Assembly: GCF_014332515.1 (NCBI RefSeq)
Contig: NZ_VFSD01000005.1
Span: 62,001-126,000, forward strand
From: Pontibacter beigongshangensis
GTDB taxonomy: Bacteria; Bacteroidota; Bacteroidia; Cytophagales; Hymenobacteraceae
Direction of reading: 5' to 3'
DNA length: 64,000 nucleotides
Shown: positions 45,383 to 55,800 of the stretch, in pieces
Layout: each line of letters starts with the position of its first letter
Position numbering within the stretch: the stretch's first letter is position 1
Translations under genes and position numbers: made by a program
The notes under the pieces: generated by a model
What the model saw: only the letters and a program-made list of their open reading frames with translations
Told to the model about the DNA's origin: nothing
Databases searched by the model: none

Positions 45383-48300
45383 CTATTCCAGAACTGTTTC
45401 GTAATCTTCATAAGTATCATCATCAGGTGAGGACGGTTCTGGTTCTATATGGTATTTGCTTTGAAGATAGGTGCCGCCAACGTTTCCTTTAATAGGTGGA
45501 ATACCAATGGCATAACCTATCAATGGCGTTTTGGTGCCAACTCTGTCACGCACTTCCAAGAGCTCCTCGATATCCTTGTTATCGTACCTAAAGACTTCAG
45601 CAGGATCGATCAGATAAATCATGAGAACAGCCTGACGTTCATTCATTTTTTGCCGGAATGCCTTTTCAGGAATATTTTTCCGATTTACCGCTTTTTGCAA
45701 CTGATCCTTAGTCCATTCAGGATTTTCAAGTTTCAGCGAGTCATAAAGATTATCGCGCCATGCTTTTTTTGCTCTTTCTTCTTCTTCATCAGAGAGCGCA
45801 ACAGCCATGTCATTAGATCCGGTTACAATATTGGCTGAACTCCCCCCTGCTCTGAAAATATTTTCATTTTTGATGTAGTCGAGCCAGCGGCTAGGTTGAC
45901 CCGGATTGGGTCCGCTACGCTGGGTTAGCTGAATATCTTCAAGGAAACCGGTTTCATCTTTTTTAAGAATTGTACCACTAGCTCCCTTAAGTTTAACGCC
46001 TATAGTCCAGTCCGTGAGTTTACCGTGTTGGTTTGCTAACTTAATAAAGGCAATCAAATCAGCAAAATAAGTCTCATCTGGTTTTTTGCTATCGTTCAAA
46101 AAAGTATTCGGCAGATTCAGGATGTTTATTAAGTCTTCCGTTGTGGCATCTTTAATTATCATATAACCTTTCTTGTCAACGGTAAACTTCTCATTGTGTG
46201 CAATTATATGTTCACGAAAGGCATCCCAAGACGACTTCAAACGAATAGCATCAAGGCTGAACCAAGTAGTTTGTTCTAACTGATCAGAATATGACCAGTT
46301 CACTTCCTTAGCATTTTTTAGAATAGCTGGACGGGTGATTTTAAGCGTACCTGGATGTTTTAAAACCAACAGTGCATATTTAGAAGGTGTGTTTTCTGGA
46401 TCACGATTCATATCGATGAATTTTTGTTCCAAATCTTCCATCGTAAAAGTAGTCTGGTCGAATTTCTCCAGCGAATCGGATGTAGAGAAGAGTTTGCAGC
46501 AATCAAGATAACCTGGACGATAACCAAACCAGCGGCCCATCTGAAGAAGCGTATCAGCAAAATTGGTATTACGGATGAAGTAATTAATCGTCAGTCCCTC
46601 CAGCGTAAAACCCCTTGATAGGCGGTTACCGCCAACAGCGATATATTTTTTTTCTATATTATCAGGATAGTCGAGCTTATCTTGAGTTTCACTGTTGATT
46701 GCTTTTACTTCCACGCCAGTAACAGCGGTCATTAGTAGGGGTTTAATCTCCTTAAAGGTTTTAGGAACAAGAAAGGGGTCATCATATCCTTCAGGCAGAT
46801 AACCTTTTATATTTTCCATTATATAGGCATAATAATTATACCATATACGTTCAAAGATACCATAAACGGACTTTTTATCGGACGGCAAATCTGAGTTGAG
46901 ATTCTCTGTCAGTTCATTAACAAAGTCCTGCACCAGCTTTTTAGTTCTGGTTTGCCAGTCTGTAAACCTGGAAATATGGATCAGCATCGTATTGTGCGGC
47001 TGATAGGCAGCTGCTTCGACCATATCAGGTTTACGGCTAATGCGGATTGCAGTAGAAACAAAGAAGCACATTATAGCATCTTTCAGCGAATCAGGCAGAA
47101 CTGCTGGAAAAGGATCAGATTTTGTCGTGGCCCGAGTTTCTTTGCTGCGCACCGAGGTCGGTTGGCCTGGTTGCCCGGAGTGTGCGTCATACTTCCAAAC
47201 CCGCTCAGGAAAGGACATCATGTAGTCTCTAACCGGTGGTGAGATAAGTGGCTCAATTTTGCGGATTTCTTCCAGTCGGGTTCTGAAGAAATGTTTTGGT
47301 CCCAGGTAATTTGGTGGTGGGAATAGCAACTCGATAAAATCATCTGGAAACAGACTCTTTTCCAGATCGAATTCTGTGGTAACTGTTTCGCCATTAACCT
47401 TTTCGTCAATGGTCCATTTTGTGTCCGGTGCATCGTTACGATCTTGAAGGACGTTTCCGAATGGTGTAGCAGTGTATCCAAGATATGTCTTCCTGTTAAA
47501 CAAGGCAAGTAGGGCCCTGATGTGTCCATTAATGACAGAAGCATATTCCTTGCCTTTCTCCCCTAGGTTATTCAGTGAAGCATTATCTGCTTCATCATCT
47601 ATGATCAGGAAAGGAATGTTAATTTTGTCTTTATTTTTATTAAGGTAACTGTGTAGCCAAAGGAGTAAATTTTTTAATACACTGGTATTCTTTTTACATA
47701 TCAGGATATTTTTGTTGTTCAGTGAGAAATCTGCTTCTTTTATTGTCTTGCTGAAATCCGTATCCGGTGATGTAGGAACGATTATTTGTTTTACTTCCGG
47801 ATATGCACCGAGAGAGCCAAATGATGACACCTCGCCAACACCAATAAAACTCCCTGCCCTGTATTTCCCTTCAACTTCTTTTTCAATACGTTTTTGCGTC
47901 TGGCTGCGCAGGTCTTCCATAATTCCCGATAACACAATAATTAGATCGTAGCCGGCATCAATAGAACTATTGATCACAGCGTTGAAATTTGCAGTCTTGC
48001 CTGATTGAACACTACCGACCACAAGTCCCCTCACAAAGAAAGGTTCATCTGAAGCTGGATCACCCATTTTTTTCACAATTTCCAGACTTGATCTTTCCGT
48101 TTCCTTTATATATGCTTTTGGACGGCTCATTTTCTTTAGATAACCAATGTATCGCGCACGGTAAGTAACCAGTTCGTCGTTGTCCCATTTAAGTGCAGCC
48201 ATTCTTTCAGGCGTGAGCCAGGTGCGCGTTCTCGCTTCTTTACTAATAAGAGATACACTTGGTGTCATACCAAGTGTATGTGCGAGTCGGGTTTCCTTTA

Positions 48301-48514
48301 ACGCCACATCATATAACTCATCAAATTTATCATCGCTTGGAACAGGAATACCCATGGTAGCCAATGTGGCCATATTTGATTTAATCTCATCACGCAACCC
48401 GGAAGCCTCAAAAAAATCTCGGGTAATAGCCCCATTATTTACCTTGTAGCTTTCAGCCTTACCATTGACAAGCAGCTTCATATGGTCAATAAAATCCCTG
48501 TTATTCTTCGCCAT
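45383..48514 (-). CDS. Z1-domain superfamily II ATPase/helicase
   Basis: 1043 residues. Walker A is VVGSVQSGKTANF near 165-177 and Walker B is FLIIDDEADNAS near 303. The Z1 domain is recognised by GGNRLSRGFTLEGLTINYFIRNTNFADTLLQMGRWFGYRPGY. Z1 ATPases occur with MORC/MutL-like GHKL ATPases, a DNA methylase, Vsr and PD-(D/E)XK nuclease in restriction-like systems; that set is present here. It is spaced 2 bp from both neighbours. It presumably translocates on DNA and delivers the nuclease. Confidence 0.93.
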   Translation of the reverse strand: MAKNNRDFIDHMKLLVNGKAESYKVNNGAITRDFFEASGLRDEIKSNMATLATMGIPVPSDDKFDELYDVALKETRLAHTLGMTPSVSLISKEARTRTWLTPERMAALKWDNDELVTYRARYIGYLKKMSRPKAYIKETERSSLEIVKKMGDPASDEPFFVRGLVVGSVQSGKTANFNAVINSSIDAGYDLIIVLSGIMEDLRSQTQKRIEKEVEGKYRAGSFIGVGEVSSFGSLGAYPEVKQIIVPTSPDTDFSKTIKEADFSLNNKNILICKKNTSVLKNLLLWLHSYLNKNKDKINIPFLIIDDEADNASLNNLGEKGKEYASVINGHIRALLALFNRKTYLGYTATPFGNVLQDRNDAPDTKWTIDEKVNGETVTTEFDLEKSLFPDDFIELLFPPPNYLGPKHFFRTRLEEIRKIEPLISPPVRDYMMSFPERVWKYDAHSGQPGQPTSVRSKETRATTKSDPFPAVLPDSLKDAIMCFFVSTAIRISRKPDMVEAAAYQPHNTMLIHISRFTDWQTRTKKLVQDFVNELTENLNSDLPSDKKSVYGIFERIWYNYYAYIMENIKGYLPEGYDDPFLVPKTFKEIKPLLMTAVTGVEVKAINSETQDKLDYPDNIEKKYIAVGGNRLSRGFTLEGLTINYFIRNTNFADTLLQMGRWFGYRPGYLDCCKLFSTSDSLEKFDQTTFTMEDLEQKFIDMNRDPENTPSKYALLVLKHPGTLKITRPAILKNAKEVNWSYSDQLEQTTWFSLDAIRLKSSWDAFREHIIAHNEKFTVDKKGYMIIKDATTEDLINILNLPNTFLNDSKKPDETYFADLIAFIKLANQHGKLTDWTIGVKLKGASGTILKKDETGFLEDIQLTQRSGPNPGQPSRWLDYIKNENIFRAGGSSANIVTGSNDMAVALSDEEEERAKKAWRDNLYDSLKLENPEWTKDQLQKAVNRKNIPEKAFRQKMNERQAVLMIYLIDPAEVFRYDNKDIEELLEVRDRVGTKTPLIGYAIGIPPIKGNVGGTYLQSKYHIEPEPSSPDDDTYEDYETVLE

Positions 48515-48516
48515 TA

Positions 48517-50040
48517 TTAGAGTTTTAAGAGGTTTAGTATTTCGGTCGGAAGAGAACTGAGCGTAAAGCCTAATCCGGGAAGTATTTCTTTTTTTATCTG
48601 TTCTGAATTGATACCGGAAGCCTTAAGTTCTTCAATAAACAGTCTAATATCGCTGTTGCTTACAATAGGACCCGATACATTGTTCGCATTAAATGCAACA
48701 TCCTGATGGGACTGTCTGATGTTGTTAACCGCTGTATTAATCATGCGCATGATGAGCCGAAATTGTGTTTGCTGTTGCGTATTCAGAGAAGACAATAAGT
48801 TATTAATAAGTGTAAAGTCAGCATTCAGTTCAAGTAAAACGCCTTTACTAGATGACCTGCGCTGGAATAGCTGAACTTTGTCTTTCTTGCCGTAGCCAGA
48901 GAAATTGCGGACGCCGCGGTTGTAAAATTCTCTTGCTGCTTCTGTTTTAAGTTCGGTAATATAGTTTTCAAATGCACCTTTAAGGTCATGCGGAATTACA
49001 ATCTGAGATTTTGCCACATTCAAATGAAGCAGATGATCAACACTGTTTCCTACCTCAACGCGTAATCGAGCCAGTTGAAGACGAGGTGCTTTTCGTATTA
49101 GTCCGTTCCAGCCACCAAAAAGGATTACCCTGTCTGCACGATATAGGTAAATACCTTCCATATCCATAAGACCAAGATTTTTTGTCGTCCAAATATTGAG
49201 GTTGTTTTGACTTTCATCGATACTCCGTGCAGGTAATATAAAACCTTCCATTTTAATTGTATCACTACGAAAGTTCTTCTGCCGGAATTCCATGGGCCGG
49301 AAATCCTTTTCGGCTGCGGGGAATGGATTGAAAGGAGTTATCAAACTGTTGTTAATACGGATACGAAGTGGATTACTGGTACGCTCCATGAATCGGTGAA
49401 AAACAAGAGCTAGATATTCACTTGTTACTTCAGTAATTTCTTTTTTGAGCGCCCTCTGACGGTTGTCGCACTCAAGGTAACTTTCAAACTTAAATAATCC
49501 GTGCCAAACTATAAGTGTATTTGGTTGAAAGTCTTCGAAGCGGTTGAGGTGAGCTTCGGAAAGACGCTGCCATGAAGCCAGCATCACCGAAACTTCCTCT
49601 TCGGTATTTACAATAAGCTTCCAACCTTCCTTTTTAAGATATTCTACATCCCATGTTCTACCGAAGTAATCACTTGTGCCTTTTTTCCTAGAGATAACGG
49701 AAAACTTTCGAGTTTGGGAAAATGATGCGGTTTTCATACCGAGGCCGAAACGCCCAAGATCAATTCGCTCCCGGTTACTTTCTGGTGAACTGCTTGGGAA
49801 CTGCATGTTCTGACGGAGTTCATTTTCATCCATGCCCAAACCATTATCTGCGAGGAACAATGTAAATGGTTCTTTATCCATTCGTATCATTACTTCAATA
49901 CTATTAGCACCTGCTGATACCGAGTTATCCATCAGATCTGCCAAAGCAGTTTCAAGGCTATACCCTTGTTCAGCAATTGACTTAATCAGGTATTCTGGGT
50001 TAGGTTCAGCAGATTCAATTCGCAGGTTAGGTTTGGTCAT
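48517..50040 (-). CDS. GHKL (MORC/MutL-like) ATPase
   Basis: 507 residues. The ATP-binding fold shows LETALADLMDNSVSAGA (Asn39), LADNGLGMDENE (Asp65) and LGRFGLGMKTASF. The region after it (DIEGIYLYRADRVILFGG-type sequence) is the transducer domain with a lysine near LHLNVAKSQI. Such prokaryotic MORC-like ATPases are known partners of Z1 helicases and cytosine methylases, acting as ATP-gated clamps on DNA. It begins 12 bp after the methylase stop and ends 2 bp before the Z1 gene. Confidence 0.92.
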   Translation of the reverse strand: MTKPNLRIESAEPNPEYLIKSIAEQGYSLETALADLMDNSVSAGANSIEVMIRMDKEPFTLFLADNGLGMDENELRQNMQFPSSSPESNRERIDLGRFGLGMKTASFSQTRKFSVISRKKGTSDYFGRTWDVEYLKKEGWKLIVNTEEEVSVMLASWQRLSEAHLNRFEDFQPNTLIVWHGLFKFESYLECDNRQRALKKEITEVTSEYLALVFHRFMERTSNPLRIRINNSLITPFNPFPAAEKDFRPMEFRQKNFRSDTIKMEGFILPARSIDESQNNLNIWTTKNLGLMDMEGIYLYRADRVILFGGWNGLIRKAPRLQLARLRVEVGNSVDHLLHLNVAKSQIVIPHDLKGAFENYITELKTEAAREFYNRGVRNFSGYGKKDKVQLFQRRSSSKGVLLELNADFTLINNLLSSLNTQQQTQFRLIMRMINTAVNNIRQSHQDVAFNANNVSGPIVSNSDIRLFIEELKASGINSEQIKKEILPGLGFTLSSLPTEILNLLKL

Positions 50041-50052
50041 AAATAGAAAGAA

Positions 50053-51660
50053 TCAAACACGAAGGTCTTCGTGAATATGAGCTAATGCTCTTTCAAAAAC
50101 TTTATTAACTATTCCAGCAATTTGCCAAGCGAGTAAGGGCGGAACTGCATTACCGACCTGATGAAATTGTGATGTTTTTGGTCCACAGAAGAAGTAATTA
50201 TCAGGAAATGTCTGCAGACGGGCTGCTTCACGCACTGTCAAGCTACGGCATTGCGCAGGATCAGGATGTATATAATAGTGCCCATCTTTAGATATATGGC
50301 TGGTAATTGTTTTGGACGCTTTTTCAGCCAGTTGCACACGGAAACGATCGGCAAACTTTTGCTCTTCAACGCCTTGCTTCACATTGCCATGTGCAGGAAG
50401 TAACTTTACAGGAAAATCACACAGCTTTGGTGATATACCCTTTACTTTGCCAAACGTAGATGCAAAAAGATAACGGTGAAGATCACTTTGCATGTGAGTG
50501 CGTGATGCATGATTTAGTACGCCACCAATCCGATTATCCAAATACCATTTTTCTTGGTAATTAACCGCAGTCTCTTTAAATGGCAGAAAATCTCCTCCGG
50601 TTCCTGATGCAGGCTCAGCAATTTCTTTAAAATTGGAGCGGATGTGGTTGATTACTGCTGCATCTGCACCGTCAAGAGAACCGTTAGACAGTATGTCATT
50701 TAAAGCCGCCACCCAAGAAGTGAAATCATCTTTAGACTTCGAAAGACCACTTCGTAGCGACGGCAACCCTGTAAGAACGTCAGCCACAGGAATCTCTGGC
50801 CTAGGTGGAATGACTCCTGGCGGAATATCGATATCACTTCTTATACCGAGCAAAATTACACGGTGCCGAGTTTGAGGCACACCATGGTTTTCAGCTTTGA
50901 TAATGAACTTCTTGTGCTTGTACTCAGGATTGCCATATAAGTCAATTCGATCCGGAGGATTAACTAACGAATAAATCCTGTAACTTGGGTACTGTATGGT
51001 TGCTGTATCATTTTCACTCTCAGATAGGTAAGAAGATGCAGGGTCAGAGAGATCGTTAAGTATTTTCGTAAATACTTGGTTCTCGGAAGTTTCAGCAGAT
51101 AAAATTCCTTTAACATTCTCCATCACAAATATCGCCGGACTATGCACAGCAAGAATTCGTAAGTATTGTTTATAAAGCCCTACTCGTTTATCAGTCTGTT
51201 CATTTAAGATTTTCTCCTGTCTTCTAGATCTGCCAGCAATCGAATATGCTTGACATGGCGGCCCCCCTATAAGGACCCAATTTCTTTCACCATTCAAAAC
51301 AGTTCTGATACGTTCGTCAACCTCAGAATCGGAAATGGCGTTCATATCTTGCTCATCCGGATCACCAAGGGTTCCGCACCATGCTTCAGCTGCTGAATGC
51401 TCTGCTTGTTCAGGCCACCTCCGATAAAGTTCATCAATACTAATGTTACCCCTAACAAATTTGTAGTAATCTTCTGGTACCTCACTATGAGGAAACTGTC
51501 TGAAAAAGCTTCGGAGGCGAAGCGTTTGGTGTGCAAGCGGATCTTTTTCAATAGACAAAGCAATCCTAAAAGGATGCTCATTTTCTTCATTGATAAATGC
51601 GGAAAATCCTTCCCCTAGTCCACCCGGGCCCGCAAAAATATCAACTATTGGTATTACCAT
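50053..51660 (-). CDS. dcm: C5-cytosine DNA methyltransferase
   Basis: 535 residues. Motif I DIFAGPGGLGEGF (7-19), motif IV IGGPPCQAYS with catalytic Cys136, motif VI VMENVKG (180-186), motif VIII-like NHGVPQTRHRVILLG and late motif IX/X QFHQVGNAVPPLLA. It is longer than minimal Dcm because of insertions between motifs. Its start overlaps the Vsr gene by 20 bp, the usual pairing, since Vsr repairs T:G mismatches from deamination of the methylated base. In this operon it should mark self DNA. The target sequence is unknown. Confidence 0.94.
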   Translation of the reverse strand: MVIPIVDIFAGPGGLGEGFSAFINEENEHPFRIALSIEKDPLAHQTLRLRSFFRQFPHSEVPEDYYKFVRGNISIDELYRRWPEQAEHSAAEAWCGTLGDPDEQDMNAISDSEVDERIRTVLNGERNWVLIGGPPCQAYSIAGRSRRQEKILNEQTDKRVGLYKQYLRILAVHSPAIFVMENVKGILSAETSENQVFTKILNDLSDPASSYLSESENDTATIQYPSYRIYSLVNPPDRIDLYGNPEYKHKKFIIKAENHGVPQTRHRVILLGIRSDIDIPPGVIPPRPEIPVADVLTGLPSLRSGLSKSKDDFTSWVAALNDILSNGSLDGADAAVINHIRSNFKEIAEPASGTGGDFLPFKETAVNYQEKWYLDNRIGGVLNHASRTHMQSDLHRYLFASTFGKVKGISPKLCDFPVKLLPAHGNVKQGVEEQKFADRFRVQLAEKASKTITSHISKDGHYYIHPDPAQCRSLTVREAARLQTFPDNYFFCGPKTSQFHQVGNAVPPLLAWQIAGIVNKVFERALAHIHEDLRV

Positions 51661-52072
51661 TTTTTAATGTATCTAAAATAAATTGTAAGGTCTCGTCTCT
51701 GCTTTTTGGTTTAAGCTCGCATTCAAATATCGTCAAAACTTTCCAGCCTGCTTGGTGATTTTTCAAATAATTTATCTTATCCAATTCTTTATTTCTTTCG
51801 ATTTTTCGCATCCACCATTCCGTCCTTGTTTTAGGAATTACAAAATAACGGCATCCAGTATGGCCATGCCAGAAACAGCCATGTACATTTATTATGGTTT
51901 TATATTTTGGAAGGACAATATCCGGCTTCCCGAAAAGTTTTTTATCATGTAAACGATATCTGAACCCTTTAGAAAAAAGAAATTTTCTTAGCAGAATTTC
52001 GGGTTTAGTGTCTTTGCCCTTGATCCTGCTCATATTATAGCTGCGAGTTTCTTTAGAGTGGACGTCTGACAT
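51641..52072 (-). CDS. vsr: Vsr very-short-patch repair endonuclease
   Basis: 143 residues, standard length. It starts with RSYNMSRIKGKDTKPEILLRK (Glu25 region), then FGKPDIVLPKYKTIINVHGCFWHGH, giving catalytic Asp51 and the zinc/active-site histidines 64, 69 and 71, and a Cys at CRYF. It nicks 5' to T in T:G mismatches made by deamination of 5-methylcytosine. It is the first gene of the defence operon and overlaps the methylase gene that creates its need. Confidence 0.94.
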   Translation of the reverse strand: MSDVHSKETRSYNMSRIKGKDTKPEILLRKFLFSKGFRYRLHDKKLFGKPDIVLPKYKTIINVHGCFWHGHTGCRYFVIPKTRTEWWMRKIERNKELDKINYLKNHQAGWKVLTIFECELKPKSRDETLQFILDTLKNGNTNS

Positions 52073-52851
52073 AAGGCATTTAGATTGTTATAATCAATTA
52101 AACGTAACTATATGATTTATACGTCTTACATCTTAATATTAAGTCGTATCTAACTCGCAGGACGCGTTGAAGTTGCAACAAACACAGATTCTAAAGAGTG
52201 TGGTTATCGCTCCAGAGGTTTATACAAGTCACATACGATCCGCCCTACACCCGCATGTACATCTCCCCGATGATCTCTATATATTGGGCTACGCATCCAA
52301 AAAGGGATCCCACCTGTAGGCTAGCGTCGAAATACTGGTAATAGTTAATGGTGTCGTTGAGCAAATAGACAGTATGAATCTTCCGTCTTCCAGCATACAA
52401 ATAATTCCAGAAGAGGTGAGAACAGCTCTCCACACCTGCCAGACCTAGGCAACTGGCTCTTTCTACATGAGCGCTCCTTACAAGCTATTTCTGTCTAGAC
52501 CACCTGTAAAGGCTTGGTACTGGGCAGCCAATTATTTATTTTGGTCCACATCTGATAAGTTTAAACGTTTATAATTTCCTGTAGACTTAATCTAGATCCC
52601 CTTTTACCCTAACCACCTAAGGAATCAGTAATACGCAAGCTTGGACCGGCTTAGGATATATACATAGTTAGCTTCTTTCAAAGATAATAATCTCTTTACT
52701 AAGTATGTCTTAGAAGGGAACAAAGTAAAACCACATGTATTTTGCATCTGAAGAGTAATAGTTTTTTAATTCAGCTTAGATACAGGCTTTTTCTCTTTGC
52801 TAAATATAGACTACTATTTGTTAGTTTTATATTACATCCTGTTTATTGTTA
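52073..52851. other. Non-coding stretch upstream of vsr
   Basis: 780 bp between the vsr start and the end of the NERD-helicase gene, both minus-strand. A 62-codon minus frame at 52245-52433 (ESCSHLFWNYLYAGRRKIHT) could be the tail of a decayed gene but is not recognised. The vsr operon promoter must lie near 52073-52150 but I cannot place it. Confidence 0.5.
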
Positions 52852-55800
52852 TTAATATATCTTATTTAGCTGTTTAGCATAATTAGCTAGTCGGTATAAA
52901 GGTGATTTCAGTCTACCTGTCTCATTCAATCCTATGCAGTAATTCCAGTTCCCAATTATGTAAAGACTACTTTTTGCCCTGGTTATAGCCACATTTATCA
53001 GGAATTCATTTCTGTTCAGGAATCTTGCTTTACTTTCAGGACTATTATTAGTGACTACTAAACTTAGGATCATGATGTCTTTCTCATCTCCTTGATACTG
53101 GTGAACAGTATCAACCTTTATCTCCTCCCGCAGGTCAGGTGAAAGAGAATCAAAGATAAACCTCTTCTGATCTCTAAATGGTGTAACAATACCTATGGAA
53201 GCATCCTGGAATTCTTTTCTCAACTTCTTAGCCAAGTCTATACAAGCTGTAGCCTCTGCTATATTTAAGTTCTTATCATTTGACATCTCACCTTCAACCT
53301 GGACCCAATTTAACCCAAGTCTGCCAAACTTAAACAGTTCACTATGTGTCATGATCCTTAAGCTTTGCCCTAATCGTCTTTCGTAAAACTGGGTGTTTGA
53401 AAAACTAATGATTTCAGGATGACATCGATAGTGCTCATTTAAGAAGACGCTCTTCAGTTTCGCTTTATTTGCTAAGGAAGCCGCATAATCATATAATGAA
53501 GTGCTAACATACCTACTACCTATACCTTGTAAATCCAGAGACTCAAGAATATATTCTTCTTCATAATTCTGAACGCTTGTAATATGCGTCAGCTGTAGCG
53601 GATCTCCAATTATGACAGCCTTTTTCGACCTGAAAAGCAATGGTAAAGCAGAAACCAGATCGCATTGTGATGCCTCATCAACTACCACCATATCAAAAAG
53701 GCCTTCACTTAATGGAAAAGAATTTTTTACTGACAAGGAGGTAACACATACAACATGAAAATCCTCTAGAAACTTCTTACTAGCAAATCTGAAGTCCTCT
53801 ACATCTGCATCTTTCCATACTTGAGCCGGCAGAAAATCAACATATTCCTGTACCTGATGCCTATCCATCTTATAAAGATCATCAGCAAGCTTCATATCTA
53901 ATGCTTTTATCCCGAGTGCTGGCAGTTGCTTTCTTATTTCTGCTATTTCCGTTAAAAAATTTGTCTCTTCCGAAACCAAGAATTCTAATTCTTTCTGGAC
54001 AGAAGCAATTTTCCATTCGACAGAACGCACTTTCTCTGTCAACGAAGTATGCTTCCCTTGAATAGATAACTGGTCCTGGTAAAGCCTTAAAATAAATTTT
54101 AAGTTTTCATCCAATGACTGATAAGCTTTAAGCGTAAGGCTGGTCCACGGTGAGTTCCTCTGTACATAATCATTCCAAGCTGCAGGCAACTCATTGTTTA
54201 ACCTTCCTGCAAATTCTTGTGCTTTAGACTTCAGGAACAAGTTAAACCATAACCTACTAAAAATGCCTGAGCCTGCTCTCTCAACTTTTTTTACCATTAA
54301 GGTTACCTGGTTCTGATCTATTCTGAACCATAAAGCTTGATCTATAAAAAGCTTCCTGTAATCAGATGAAAGACTTCTATGCCATTGCTCAATAGCCACT
54401 TTATTTTGAGCAAGTTCAAACTCCAGTTCAGAAACCTGATTTTTAAGTATTGGAATTTTAGCTACAAGCCTTTCAAGCTCTGCTCTCCGGCTGTTCAATT
54501 TATTTATAGAATCCTTTAAAAATTTAAGTTGACCATCTACGTTCTTACAATCGCCAATGCTTGCTTTACCTAGCATTTTCCTCAATTTCGGTTTTGCTAC
54601 CTCTTCTATGTCAGTCTTCGAGCCGAACCTTAGAACTGCTTCACTATTAAGTAGATGATCTAACCTGTCTTTCACATTGTCTACAGCTCTATTATTCTTA
54701 CTTGCAAAAAGAACAGAATAGTTATTCATTGCTGCATTTGCCAATATGTTGGCAACCACCTGTGATTTGCCGGTACCTGGAGGGCCTGTAACCACTGTAA
54801 TATCCTGCTTGAAAGCCTGCGATATGGCTTCCTCCTGAGAATTGTTTAATGAGGTAATTTGAATGAATGAATGCAGAGGAAGTGGTTGAGGCGTCTTTAA
54901 CTTAGACTCTTGATGAAGAAAAGACAAAAACATCCTATTATTAGTACTTTCAACTTTTTTGCCTAGAGTGTTAAGCTCCGATTGTAGCTGTGCCGTAAAC
55001 ATGCTCTCACTACTCAATCCAATATAAACTCTGCTTCCGAGAGCAATAGAATCAGATAGTACTGATTTTAAGACATTTAATTTTTCGTGAAGATTATTAG
55101 CATTGTTAATTCCTGTACTTAGCTCCTCAATTATATCATCCTCTAGCCCCATTTGCTCTAACTCTTTTACATACAGTCCAAAATCATTCTGATTTATTTT
55201 GATCTCGCTACTATTACGCACATCAGATGTTAATAAAACTGTATACAGTAAAGGCCTGCCTTTACTATTGAGCATAACTTCAATACTTATGAAAATATTT
55301 TTGGGGAATCTCTCTTGCTTATTCTTTAACCATGCTTGATAGAATGTATTATTTGCTGATAAGTCAATAACATAATCTGTTAAATCTTGTTGATTATCTA
55401 AAGGGAGATGGTGCAAATCTGTTGCAGAAGGTTCTTTGAACCTTTCAAGTTGAAGTAATGTACGGTAATATTTTAACAAACGAATTCCTGTTGTCCCTGG
55501 CTCGCTAGCCGCTCCAATTAATCTCCTAATGAAAGCTATCTTTTCTGCAGAAGCTTTTGAGGGAAACTTATCTGGGATTTGATCTTCAGCGGTACCTCTG
55601 TCAAACAAATTATCCGCACAAACATCCAGTGTTAATAAAATATTACTTATTTCTCTATCTGTGAATTCTAGTGACTCAGAATATTTATCATTAAGTAGTG
55701 TTATAATATTCTCCTTGTCAGCAATATGAAACCACCTCTTTATACTACCGGCTATTAAACTTTCATCATAACTAACCTTTTGCTGAAATAAAACAATTCC

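Noticed and set aside
39338..52072. BREX, DISARM or Dnd system
   Set aside because: No BrxC/PglZ, DrmA/DrmB or DndACDE genes are present; the set fits the MORC-like ATPase plus Z1 type better.
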